Positions 50,940 through 62,520 of a DNA stretch of 64,000 nt are shown piece after piece. This DNA is from an uncultured bacterium. Its GTDB lineage: Bacteria; Patescibacteriota; Gracilibacteria; Absconditabacterales; Absconditicoccaceae. Position numbers and translations under genes: made by a program. Below the pieces are notes generated by a model, which saw only the letters and a list, made by a program, of their open reading frames with translations, did not search any database and had not been told where the DNA came from. The stretch is taken from positions 22,435 to 86,434 of the forward strand of contig CAMJSB010000005.1 in assembly GCA_946408385.1 (NCBI GenBank), read 5' to 3'. Within the stretch, counting starts at the first letter, position 1; each line of letters begins with the position of its first letter.

Positions 50940-51794
50940 CTATGCTACACCTCACTTATATCTTAGAATATATTTTGGATTTCGATAACTAAGTGAAGAT
51001 TTGACACTTCTTACTGATATTTCTTCTCAACCACTATCTCAGGCTTTTTTATCCTTATTGGAATGTGCTCATGCAATTTTATCTTCGGATATGCACATTT
51101 CGGTATGTTTTTTTGGATCAAGTAATATGTCTCATGGTTTGAGCTTTTCACTTTTGTTAAAAGTTATACATTCAAATCATTTATCTTCAAACTGTTTTAA
51201 CATAGGACTACATCATCATGATGGTGGTACGTCAATTCATGCTTGTATAAAACAATGGCGAACAAAACTTTGGCAGTCAAATCATTTTCTACCATTCTTA
51301 TTCCCAGTTCCTCATAATTCATATCAATAGCTATTATCCTCAGCAATTTTCATTGCTGTTTGTATGGCAGATTCGATAACTCAACTATTAGATTCTACTT
51401 TTGATTCAGTAGTTTTATTATTTAAAGAATCAGCTTCGTATTTGAGAGATTCTTTACTCTGAATTTTACTTGAGCTGAATGAATTATTAGTATCTGAATT
51501 ATGATTTCACTGTTTAAGTTCGCTAAGAAATTTTTTAAAATCAGGGAAATAAGAACAAGAGAGAGATAACTTCAAATCCAAAAGTTTTAATTTTACAGAC
51601 TCTCCCAAACTTAGCTCCTCTTTCATAGCTAATTCAGCATATTTTAGTAAACCAGCATCATTTCTTACCCATTCAGTCAAAAATCAATCCTTGATTTCTT
51701 TATCTAAGGATGATAAATCAGCAACTGTATTTCATGTCAGTTGCTCTTTTTCTTGTATGTAATTTTTTATTTTAGACTCTTTTTCCAATTCCAT
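50940..51794 (-). CDS. NlpC/P60-like cysteine endopeptidase
   Basis: GYELGGTGNKNGRKGFDCQSFVRHCFIQAGIDVPPSGC...LKPGDILLDPKKHTEMCIS. Confidence 0.75.
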
Positions 51795-51823
51795 TTTATT
51801 ATGTTTAAGAGAATAAAATAGAA

Positions 51824-52774
51824 TTAAATTTTATCCTTTAAATCAACAAATTTTTCTTGAAGAGTAGGAGAATCTGCTTTTTCAATTTCTTCTTGCAAAA
51901 CTTTTGAAAGATTAATGATATCTTCATCATCAAATTCAATCTTTCAAACTGTATAATCTTCAATCTTTGCTGGGATCTTAACTCCTAAAGATTCATTAAA
52001 CTTTTTTAAGAACTTAAATTTTTCTTCAGATTTTTCTATTACATTACGATTTTCAATAATATCATCCAATTGATATTCATGCAATGCGCAGATATCCAAA
52101 GTCTGAGCCGCAATATTTCTTGGAGCATTTTTATCCAGACTGTAATCAGGAATTGGATCGAGTTTTGCATAATCTGAGTTAATTCAGATTTCTTTATCTT
52201 GATAAATCTGAGCAGCAGCTGTAGTTAATTTTCCAGATTCAGGAGTCAATCCACAGACTAAAATCAGCTTTTTACTTGTTGGAATGTGATCATCATTACC
52301 AAATCAATCCTCACTTAATAAGCGAGACATTGGAGTTTCATATGCTCTAACTTTATATTTTTCCCAAACTCTATATCACTGTTTCTGAAAATAAGTTTCA
52401 AAACTGAAAATCAAATCGTACATATTTTCTACATCGATTCCGTTAATTACTACATGTGGTTTTGTTCCATATTGGTTTTCAATCTTTTTTAGATATATCA
52501 CCAAGAAATCTTTAAATTCTTTTCCACCAGGTCGCTCTTTATATTCATTCAAAATATCTTCCGCTCTTACGCAGAAGAAAATTTCCATTTCATACTTAAA
52601 ATGAGAGAAAACTCTTTTCCATAAATCAGCAGGAAATCCGTTGATAATGCGAGAAAAAGCTGATTGGTCTATACAGTTTCCAACCACTTCCAAATATAAT
52701 TTATTTACATTTGAGAGCTTATCCTCAATCTCTTTGATTATTTGTGTTTGATATTCTGAAACGTTAAATCACAT
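51824..52774 (-). CDS. DUF1846 family protein
   Basis: KLYLEVVGN...MEIFFCVRAEDI...KLILVCGLTPESGKLTTAAAQIYQ...INSDYAKLDPIPDYSL. Confidence 0.6.
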
Positions 52775-52863
52775 GTTTTTGTTTTTGTAAGAATAAAAAT
52801 CCCTTTATTCAAGTATACACGAAAACATACTTTTTGTCAAAAAAATGAGGACTATTTATATTG

Positions 52864-54464
52864 CTATTTTGTCTTTTTATGTATAAAATTATTTATTTTC
52901 TCTTCTTCGATTTTTTGAATTAAGTTTTGGATGTTAAGTATTTTAATTTTTGCATTCATTGGAACTCTTCACTGAGTCATATGATTCATATCTTTAGGAA
53001 TATCAGATATATTAACTATTTCAGCAGTTTCTCTTGCTAATTGCATAAATCTTTCAGGGGTCATATTTGAATCAACTTGACATGCTAAAGCATAGTATCA
53101 TGCAACAGCTGGTATGGTCCAACTTGTACCTCAAATAGCATCATGTCTATATGATGATGGTGAATTAGGATCTGCAACAGTTCTATCCCCAGAGTTTATA
53201 AAAATTAAATTTTCTATATCTATTTCCTCATTATTATAAAATTCTTTAGTAAAATCACGTTCATATTCCTCATTTTTATCTTTTGGTTTATAAGAAGGAT
53301 TTAATAATTCTTTTCTCCTATTTATACTCCTTTGGTCAGGCCAAGTTACTTGATAATTTTGAAAATCTTCAATATCTCACATAGGATTCTTTTTGCCAAG
53401 AATCCCAAAATTTTTAATAAACTCATCTCCAGATAATACCCAGGTTCATTTCTCATTGAATTCTTTTACTAGTCATGAAATTTTATCTTTCTCTTCGGGT
53501 TTTTCAGTCATCCATCATTGATATAAATTTGAAGATATTGAAATAACTTTTATATTCTTATTTTTTAATTTAGATAAATTATCATAGATATCCTTATTAT
53601 CAGTTTCAGAGGAACTTTCTATATAATGTAAATTTGCACTTGGAACTATTCCAGTTTGTTTTCATGAGAGAATACTGGCAACAGCTGATCAATGAAAATG
53701 AGGCTGTTTTCACGATTTAACATGTTCTAACGGTTTTATATCATCATGAGGAGCTAATGGATTATCAATTATGGCAATATCTACTCACTCTCATGTGTAT
53801 CTTTCGTGTATTTTGTCTATTCATAATCCAATGCTTTTTCATTTTTCAAATACTTCGTGTGGATTATATCACATTGGAAATTTACAGTCATTTCCAAAAG
53901 AATTATCATAAAAAGAAATATTGTTTAATACATCTTGAGAATCAGACCAATCTCAATGCATTATTTCTCAATATGGTAAAGAAAAACTTAAATGCTTTTC
54001 TCCGATGGTAGATTTGATGAAATCAAAAGATATCGGAGATTTTATTTCCACTTTTTGTAACCTTTGTTGTATTTTTTCAAAAAATAAATTTGGAGTAAAA
54101 TCAGGTTCGTTTACTATCGTTTGTGCTATTTGAAAAAATAGCTTTTCAAAAGCATCTTTATCTTTCGTTTTATATCAATATTTTGAATATGTATTATCTA
54201 TAAATTTAAATAATTGTTCCTTAAAGTTTTGGGATAAATTTGAATTTTTTATCTCTTCTCAATATCAAGCTTTTATTAAACTAATAGCAATTTCTTTATC
54301 TTCCTTGCCAGCATTTTTTCTTGTTCAATAAAATCATTTATGGGCACTTTAGGTTTAAGAACATCACCAGACAAATCTCATAATTCTGAGTGAAAATTAT
54401 CAGTAATATCACGAATCTCTTGTTCATAACTGCTAATATTTTCATTAGTATCTGTAATTTCCAT
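52864..54464 (-). pseudogene. S8 subtilisin-like protease, frameshifted near its N-terminus
   Basis: Frame 1 from ATG 54464 ends TAA 54276; frame 2 open 54348-52864 carries DIAIIDN (Asp), HFHGSAVASILSG (His), GGTSWTIPAVAGYYAL (Ser); shift at A6 run (54314-54319). Confidence 0.75.
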
Positions 54465-54549
54465 GAATAACTATCAATATATAAAATATCATTTTAATTA
54501 TAGTCAAAAAATGAAAATTAATCAAAATTTTACTTACTTTTTGTTATAT

Positions 54550-55839
54550 TTAGAATGAAATATTTGTACGATTAATTTTCTCTAGCAAATTATTTCTCGT
54601 CTCTTCTCAAACAATTCAAAATAGTCCATCAGTTGTAGAACTGAACTCAATTTGATCCAGGTTTATATCTATTCATCTCATCAGATTTCTTTCAAACTTC
54701 AGTCAGACTAACATAGAAATATAAGTCGGAACATTATTCTTTTTTAAATCTGCATCATAAAAATAGCTATATCCTCATCATCTTTCACGTTTTCATCGAG
54801 ATTGATCAAAAAGAAAATTTCCTAATGAATAGAAAATATATTTTCCATTATACATTTCAAATTCTCATGGGATATGCGAATGTCATCCAAGGATTAAATC
54901 AGCCCCAGAATCTACCAAACTATGTGCTAAATTTTTCTGCCAGTTATTAGGTGAGAAACGATATTCAGCTCATCGATGAAGTGAAACGATTTTTACATCA
55001 CAGTTCATATCTTTCATTTTCTGTAAATCAGATTTAATTTCTTCTTCATTTATTCCATTCCGATAAACTATTCATCCACGAATTCTAGCAGATTTTCCAT
55101 CATAAGAATAAGCTCATAGACAGAATTTCATATTGTTATTTTCCCATGAAAAAATCTCTCTACTTTCTTCCTGAGTAAGTCCTGCTCACACATAACCAAT
55201 GTTATGTTTATCAAGCAAATCTTTCGTGATAGTCAATCACAGATATCATCAGTTAGAAAAATGATTATTAGTTAATGCGAGAAGTAATGGCTTATCCTGG
55301 CGATATTGTAGCAATGTTTCAATGTTTTTGGGATTAGAACGGAAATCAAATCCTCACTTTGGAACATCATTATCTGGTTCACAGAATAGACTTTCCAAAT
55401 TTAGAAAAAGCAGACAGTTATCAGATTTACAATTTTCAAATTCATTTAATGGATTGTAATTTCATTCCTTGAAAATGCGGTCATATCACTCTCTTTTTCA
55501 TAAGGTCCCGATATATCTACTTAGCATCACATCTCCTCCAGCTACGATATAGCTCGGATTTGAAAAATTAGGAAGTTCAATATTTTTAAAAGAAGTTCAT
55601 ATGCAGGCTATATCATCATGCTCTAAACAATACAATTCGTGTTGCTGTTGTTGTATTTTTGTGTATGTTAAAAATAAGTTTTCCATTCACTCAGCAAAAA
55701 TTTGAATGAATCGTACAAAAATTGAGCAAATAAATAATACAAGTGTACAAAAAACCAGACTATTTCTTTTTAATCCCTTTTTAGAATTCACTTTTTTTCT
55801 GCGAATTTTAGAAGTTTTGAAGCCTGATTTTTTTGGCAT
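54550..55839 (-). CDS. CapA family metallophosphatase-like protein
   Basis: YIVAGGDVMLSRYIG...CLLFLNLESLFC...DFRSNPKNIETLLQ...LTNNHFSN...LGGHSHIPGEFEMYNGKYIFYSLGNFLFDQ. Confidence 0.85.
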
Positions 55840-55844
55840 GTGAT

Positions 55845-56660
55845 TTAGTTATACCACATAAAAATTCTGGATGTATTTTCGGCTCACATATCTTGATTCA
55901 GAATTGTAGAGGAACTATCACGATATCGAAACTCAGCTTTTTTTCAGTTTTTGCTTGCTAAAGTTTGTAGCAAATATAAGCAAACAGGGCAGTCGGCATC
56001 AATTCAATCAATAAATTCTGACTGATTTAATGTCATACTTTTTAATGTTTCTATGGATTTTTGGTCGTGTTGCAATGTTTGTTGTTCATTTTGATAATGA
56101 GCAAAATCTACCGAAGCAATAACCAAAATATTTCAGTTCAAACCTTTCAAGTTTGTTAAAAGATTTTCTACAGCAGAAAGTTGAAAACATGGAGATATAA
56201 TCGGCAAAACTTCACTATCCGGGAAATACTTATTTATCCACTGAAAATGTTCTCAAATTCAATGTTCATTTGTTTTTAAGCTATTTCACCACACCTCAAA
56301 GACTTCTCCATTTTTATCACATTTCATTCAAAATTCACTTAATTCTGAACTCAATTCTCTCGTATTAGAATTATAACTCACATATGCTGATTCGCATATA
56401 GTTAGTATTTCTTTTGTATGTGAGTGAAAATGATTTGGAGAAATCAGAATTATTTTTCCAGGTTCTCAACCGTGATAATATTCATTTTTGAGAAAATTAT
56501 AAAATTTGTCTACCTTTTCACTATCCAGCATAAAATGTGGAATAATCGCAAAATTCCATCCAGATTTTTTATTCCATTTTAATCAAAAAAATAAGCATAG
56601 AATTAAAATAATTCATAGTAATACAATTCAGATTATATTTGCTGTTTTAGAAATTTTCAT
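55845..56660 (-). CDS. AmmeMemoRadiSam system protein B-like (Memo)
   Basis: KIILISPNHFHSH...ILVIASVDFAHYQNEQQTLQHDQ...DCPVCLYLL; N-terminal TM anchor. Confidence 0.7.
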
Positions 56661-56677
56661 ACATGTTAAATATTGGT

Positions 56678-57187
56678 TTACAACCAATTTTCAACTGTTT
56701 CTTTTGCTTGATAAACTGAGCTACCACGAATAGCTAATCAATCCAAAACTTCAGCTCATTTGCAGAGATTTTTTAATTGACCTGGAACTCAAGCTAAACC
56801 AGAACCTTCATGAGTAGTAAATGGTCTAACGATTTTTCACTCCCAGTTAAGTTTCTCTAATTGAGTAACCATTGGTTGAGGTAATTGTCATCGATAGATT
56901 GGTCCTCATACATAAATCACTTCGTAATCATCAATACTTTCCAAAGTATTAACTATTTCGGGCCTTTCGTCATTATCAATTTCTTCTTGAGCTTCTTTGA
57001 TGCAAGTGGCATAATCTTTGGCATAAGGAGTTTTTCTCTCCACTTTGAATAAATCTGCTCAAGCTAATTCCTGGATATATTCAGCGATAACTTCTGTATT
57101 TCATTTCTCTATATATCCAACTCCATAATTTTCGTCAGCTCTAGAGAAGTAAATCACGATACTTTTTTTGTCTTTTAAGTCAGTCAT
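56678..57187 (-). CDS. Flavodoxin-like protein
   Basis: SIVIYFSRADENYGVGYIEKGNTEVIAEYI...YEVIYVGGPIYRGQLPQPM. Confidence 0.8.
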
Positions 57188-57272
57188 TGAGTTCTTAGTT
57201 AAGCAAATAAATCTGAATAAAGAATATGGGAAAATGGAGAAATTACAATATTTTTTTAAATGGAGGATTTAT

Positions 57273-57300
57273 TTGATTTTTGAGAAAATATTGATATAAG
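57273..57300 (+). promoter_or_regulatory. Promoter TTGATT-16-TATAAG upstream of structured RNA
   Basis: tTTGATTtttgagaaaatattgaTATAAG. Confidence 0.5.
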
Positions 57301-57306
57301 GAAAGA

Positions 57307-57458
57307 GCCAACCAAATTTTACCTAAGAAACTTTTTAGTCGGTTTTTTAGTTGCTATATGAAGACGATTGGTATTATCGTTTTCTTCATTAGCAGCTGAA
57401 AAGCTTAGGTAATCTAGAAATTTGGTTTGGCGACTCGGTAATATCAGTCGTCTTTTTT
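57307..57458 (+). ncRNA. Structured RNA/leader upstream of the methyltransferase-nuclease pair
   Basis: Outer stem CCAACCAAATTTTACCTAAG / CTTAGGTAATCTAGAAATTTGGTTTGG; inner AGTTGCTA/TAGCAGCT and ATGAAGACGAT/ATCGTTTTCTTCAT; terminator GGCGACT...AGTCGTCTTTTTT. Confidence 0.6.
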
Positions 57459-57466
57459 AATATGAA

Positions 57467-57508
57467 AAAATAGTTCGGCTGATTACTTTTAGTCGCTAAA
57501 CTATTTTT
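57467..57508 (+). terminator. Second hairpin directly before the methyltransferase start codon
   Basis: AAATAGTTcggctgattacttttagtcgctaAACTATTTTT. Confidence 0.6.
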
Positions 57509-57511
57509 AAT

Positions 57512-58531
57512 ATGTGAAGAAATATAAATTTACAAAATGCAAAAGCTCAAAAGAATGATGAATTTTATACACAATTACCAGATATTGAAAATGAATTAAG
57601 ACATTATAAAGAACACTTTAAATGAAAAACTGTACTTTGTAATTGTGATGACCCCAGAGTAAGTAATTTCTTTCATTATTTTGCATATAATTTTGAGCAA
57701 TTAGGACTAAAAAGACTAATTACAACTTGTTATAAAAATCAAAATCCAAGTCTTTTTACGACTAATGAAAGTGAAAAAGCAGTTTATCTGATATATAATT
57801 GAGATAAAAATTGAAATAATATTCCAGATATGAATGAAATTTGAGTTCATAATTTAAAATGAGATTGAGATTTTAGAAGTGAAGAATGTATAGAACTTTT
57901 GAAACAAGCTGATATTGTAGTTACAAACCCACCATTTTCATTGTTCCGTGAATACATATCGCAATTAGTAAAATATGAGAAAAACTTTTTGATATTGTGA
58001 AATATGAATGCTATTCCTTATAAGGAAGTTTTTCCATTAATAAGAGATAATAAATTATGGACTTGATATGGTTTTAATATGTCTATGGTATATAAAACAA
58101 CGTATCCAAATTTATTAGAAGCTAATCGTAAATTTGTGATTTGAAAATGATATAATCCAGATGACTGATATGTAAAAGTTCCAGCTATTTGTTGGTTTAC
58201 AAACCTAGATATAAAGAAAAGACACGAAGATTTGATAATGTATAAAAAATATAATCCAGAAGAATATCCCAAATATGATAATTACAATGCAATAGATGTA
58301 AATAAAATTTCTGAAATTCCTATTGATTATGACTGAGTAATGTGAGTTCCTATAACATTTTTGGATAAATATAATCCAAAACAATTTGAATTATTGTGAA
58401 TTTGAACAGGAGATAGTGCAAAAGAATTGTGAATACAAAAAAATTATAGATGAAGAACTGATTTAGCATATACAAAGAATTGAAAGTCTTCTTGTCCATT
58501 TTCTCGTATTTTAATTCGCCGTAAAAAATAA
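57512..58531 (+). CDS. EcoRI-type adenine-specific DNA methyltransferase
   Basis: NDEFYTQLPDIENELRHYKEHFKGKTVLCNCDDPRVSNFFHYFAYNFEQLGLKRLITTCYK...ADIVVTNPPFSLFREYI; 340 codons. Confidence 0.85.
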
Positions 58532-58559
58532 TCAAATTTTTATTTTTTTTCTTGTTATT

Positions 58560-59645
58560 ATGAAAATTGAGTTAAAAGAAATCCCTATTCGTGATTTGGT
58601 AAAGTGATACAAAGACGATGCTGAAGCTTGAGTAAGAGGTTATGACTGAAAACTTGATATTCGTCCTCCGTATCAGAGAGAATTCATTTATAACGATGTC
58701 CAAAGACAAGCCGTAATTGATACGATTACGAAAAATTTCCCTTTGAATGTGATGTATTGGGCTGTTCGTGAAGATGGGACTTATGAAGTGATAGATGGTC
58801 AGCAGAGAACGATTTCCATTTGTCAGTATATCAATGGAGATTTTGCATATATGATGAAATATTTTCACAATCTGCAACCAGATGAACAAGAAGAAATTCT
58901 GAATTATAAATTGATGATTTATTTTTGTAGCGGAAAAGATAGTGAAAAATTGGAACGATTTAAAACTATCAATATCGCTTGAGAAAAACTTACAGACCAA
59001 GAACTCAGAAATGCAGTTTATGCAGGAAGTTGGGTAAGTGATGCGAAAAGATATTTTAGTAAGACAGGTTGTCCAGCTTATTGAATGGCGAAAGATTACT
59101 TGAATGGTAGTCCGATTCGTCAGGATTATTTAGAAACTGCGATTGATTGGATTTCTAAGTGAAATATTGATGTTTATATGGCAAATCACCAGCACGACCC
59201 AAATGCGAGTGCGTTATGGAGATATTTTCAAGATGTGATAACTTGGCTTGAATCTATATTCACACATAAACGCAGTAAATTTATGAAATGAGTGGATTGG
59301 TGAGCTTTGTATAATAAATTCAAAGACCAAATTTATGATACAAATAAAGTAGAAGAAGAAACAGCAAAGCTGATTTTGGACGATTCAGTTGGGAATAAAA
59401 AATGAATTTATCCATATATTCTCACTCGTGACGAGAAATATTTAAATATTCGTGCATTTACTGAATCCGAAAGACAAGCTACGTATTTGAAACAAGATTG
59501 AATTTGTGCTAAATGTGGAAAACATTTCCAGATTGAAGAAATGGAAGCCGACCATATCACTCCACGAAGTCAGTGAGGTCAGACTGTTTTGGAAAATTGC
59601 CAAATGCTTTGTAGGGATTGTAATAGGAGAAAAAGCGATAAATAA
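58560..59645 (+). CDS. DUF262 (ParB-like) + HNH nuclease
   Basis: RPPYQREFIYNDVQRQAVIDTI...YEVIDGQQRTISICQYI...ERFKTINIAGEKL; C-terminal [46 protein letters not shown]. Confidence 0.88.
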
Positions 59646-59647
59646 TT

Positions 59648-60505
59648 TTACAATCACAAATTTTTCAACCACTGAAGTGCATAATCTTCAGCATCTCTAG
59701 CCATTTCTTTTTGTTCAGGTCTTTCTCCAGTTACAGCTTCGCGTTCAGGGTTATTACTCTCAATAAATCAGTGCATAGCTCCCGAATACTCTTTAATCTC
59801 TGTTTGAATTCAGTTTTCTCTTAATATTTCTTCATATTCCAGTGAAGTATCTCAAATTAAATCATTATCAGCCAAAATAAATAGGGCAGGAGCGATAGAT
59901 TTTTGCTGTTGTTCAGATAATTCTAAGTACATATCGTCAGCATCTCAAATATAAGCATATCACAAAATCTGAGCGAAAACGTCGATATTTTCTTTTTTCA
60001 GAGTTATACAGGCTTCCATTGCATAATCTCATCCAGCAGAATATCACATAACTATCATTTTATTTGGGTCAATATTGTATTTTTCAGCATTATTTTTGAA
60101 ATATTTGATAGTATCCACGATTTCGTCTAAAGCATATGAAATGGAATAATCCATATTGAGTAATTTATAGTTGATATTTACTACCATCACATTCCAGTCT
60201 TTAGCAATTCTTTCACTTTGTGTATCTAGTGTGTCTGCACTTCAGGCGAAAAATGCTCATCAATGAATATTAAAAACTACAGGAAGTGCTCATTCATAAG
60301 TATCAGGGTAGTATAAATTTACATTCACAGGTTCTTCTCCCATCCTTGGTACTTCATAACGGTCTCAAATCAATTCTTCGTCAGGTTTAATGATTGTATT
60401 TCTATGCATTCTATTAAAAAGATATACTCATACCACAAGTAGGATAATGAATATCAAAATTAAAGTATCTAATGAGATTCTGGCTATTTTTTTAGCTTTT
60501 TTCAT
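59648..60505 (-). CDS. Alpha/beta hydrolase (esterase/lipase)
   Basis: PVVFNIHGGAFFAGSADT...MIVMGYSAGGDYAMEA...GAMHGFI. Confidence 0.8.
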
Positions 60506-60646
60506 AATTGTTTGAATAATTAACCGTAAAATTAAGCGATTTGAAATATAAGGAAATGACATCTTTTTTCAATTTTAATAATTCTGAATCAAAAAAATGG
60601 AGTATAAAGCTCCATTTTTAGTAGTGTTATTATTATAAGTTTAGTT

Positions 60647-61282
60647 TTATTCAACTACTTCTTCATGATAATCGTTCTTTCCTTGAGGTTGCTCTCAACT
60701 ACTTTTAATATCTTCTAAGAATTGATTATAATCTTCATTTTCAATCAAAAATTCCTCACCATATGTTGTTCAATTACTTCCATCTACAAAGTTTGCTTCA
60801 CATCTTCATGGCAATTTCCAATGTTGTCAGTCTTTATCATATTTTGCATAGAAATTTCTAGTAATCATTACTAAATTTCACTCCTCATCTTTTATTTCTT
60901 CTTCATCTCCATCCCATTCAATTCCATAATAAACAGCTCATTCCATCATATCTTGCATCCATCAGTCAACATTATTTTCACATCAAATTTGACGTTCTTC
61001 AGCAGTATCGATATCACTTATATCTGGTTCCCAATTACATTCTCATTCTAGAATCATATCATCCCAACATCAAATTCAACTAGGAAACATACATTCTCAA
61101 TGTTCTTCAACTGGAGAAGTTGCCCATAAATAAGTTCATCATTTACTTAAACAAAATTCTTTTGCTTCATTTGATGCTTCATTAAGGGAATTACAGTCAT
61201 TAGTTACATTTACATTACAGTTACATCCTGTAAGTAATAAACCACCAACTAATAAAGTAGTTAAAAGTCAGATTTTTTTCAT
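60647..61282 (-). CDS. Lipoprotein with DUF333-like segment
   Basis: MKKIGLLTTLLVGGLLLTGCNCNVNV; EASNEAKEFCLSKGGTYLWATSPVEEHGECMFPSG. Confidence 0.65.
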
Positions 61283-61293
61283 AGTTAGCTAAA

Positions 61294-62484
61294 TTATTTA
61301 TTTAAAACTCTGACACTTTCCAAAGCTTTTAAAAAGGAAGTGAAATTATAAGCCATCCACGGAATATCATTTCATTCATATAAATTGTATTCTTGTGTAA
61401 AAATAGTTAATGGGTCAAAATGTTCTCGTTTTTCGCAAGTTCATGGCCTATCATTATATCAGAATAATATTGGATATCTAGGGAATAATACATATCAATA
61501 TTTTTCACACTGTCACACAGGAATTCGTTTTCAATTTTCCAGCATTCGAATTATGAAATGGAATTCTCATGACCCAGCTCCATCTCAGAGGATTTGATAA
61601 ATAAAATCTCTACCATATTGGTCTTTTATGTGCAATAATATTGGTCAATCCATTGGAGAAGTTCAATACATGATATCATCATTGTATATTGGGAAAGTAT
61701 ATCAATATTCGGATTTAACCCATTCTAACATTTGTCAGTTGATAACTATTCATGAAGCTATACTCGTGATAACATCTTTTGTTTCTTCAATTCAGTCTAT
61801 CATAATATTTCCTGCTCAATATGTATAAAATCCTGTTCAATATTTTTCAACAAGTTCACTTCATTTTTCTTCGTCATTTCAATATTCTCAATTTTCAAAT
61901 TGAATAATCGGTCAAATATTTGGATATTCTGGTAATGGTCCATAATCTCAAAGTCAGTCTTTAATTTCTGTATATAAATCTACAAAATAACGAACAAATG
62001 GATGATCTCAATTTAAATCATTATAATATGATAACAAAACTGGATCATCTCATAAATACACAGTTCTTGGATTGTTAAGTTCAGTTTTAAGTTTTTCATA
62101 TAAATCCGAAATATAATTATCCACACAAACATCTCTTTCATACATTGTTCATGTCATAGTTTCATAACCAGTTCAATATTGTTCACATGATTTCAATAAA
62201 TCATCATGGATTATATCTATAAATTTATTTACAGCTGTAGAAGTATCTGTCTGATATTTTAAAATCATATTTCTATCATTTTGTAGAGCTTCATATTCGG
62301 CTTTGTCTTCTTCATTTGTTAAATCTAAATTTTTATAAAGATATCATCATGAAATTATATTTTCATAATTTTTTTCTACATTTGTATCATTTTTAATTTC
62401 AGGATTTTGTTCTACAGTCTTATTACATCCTATAAGTAATAAACTACCAATCAATAAAGTAGTTAAAAGTCAGATCTTTTTCAT
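61294..62484 (-). CDS. Lipoprotein, tandem paralogue by signal peptide
   Basis: MKKIGLLTTLLIGSLLLIGCNKTVE; 397 codons. Confidence 0.6.
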
Positions 62485-62520
62485 TCTATTATAAATTAAC
62501 AGATAAACTCAAAATTAAAA

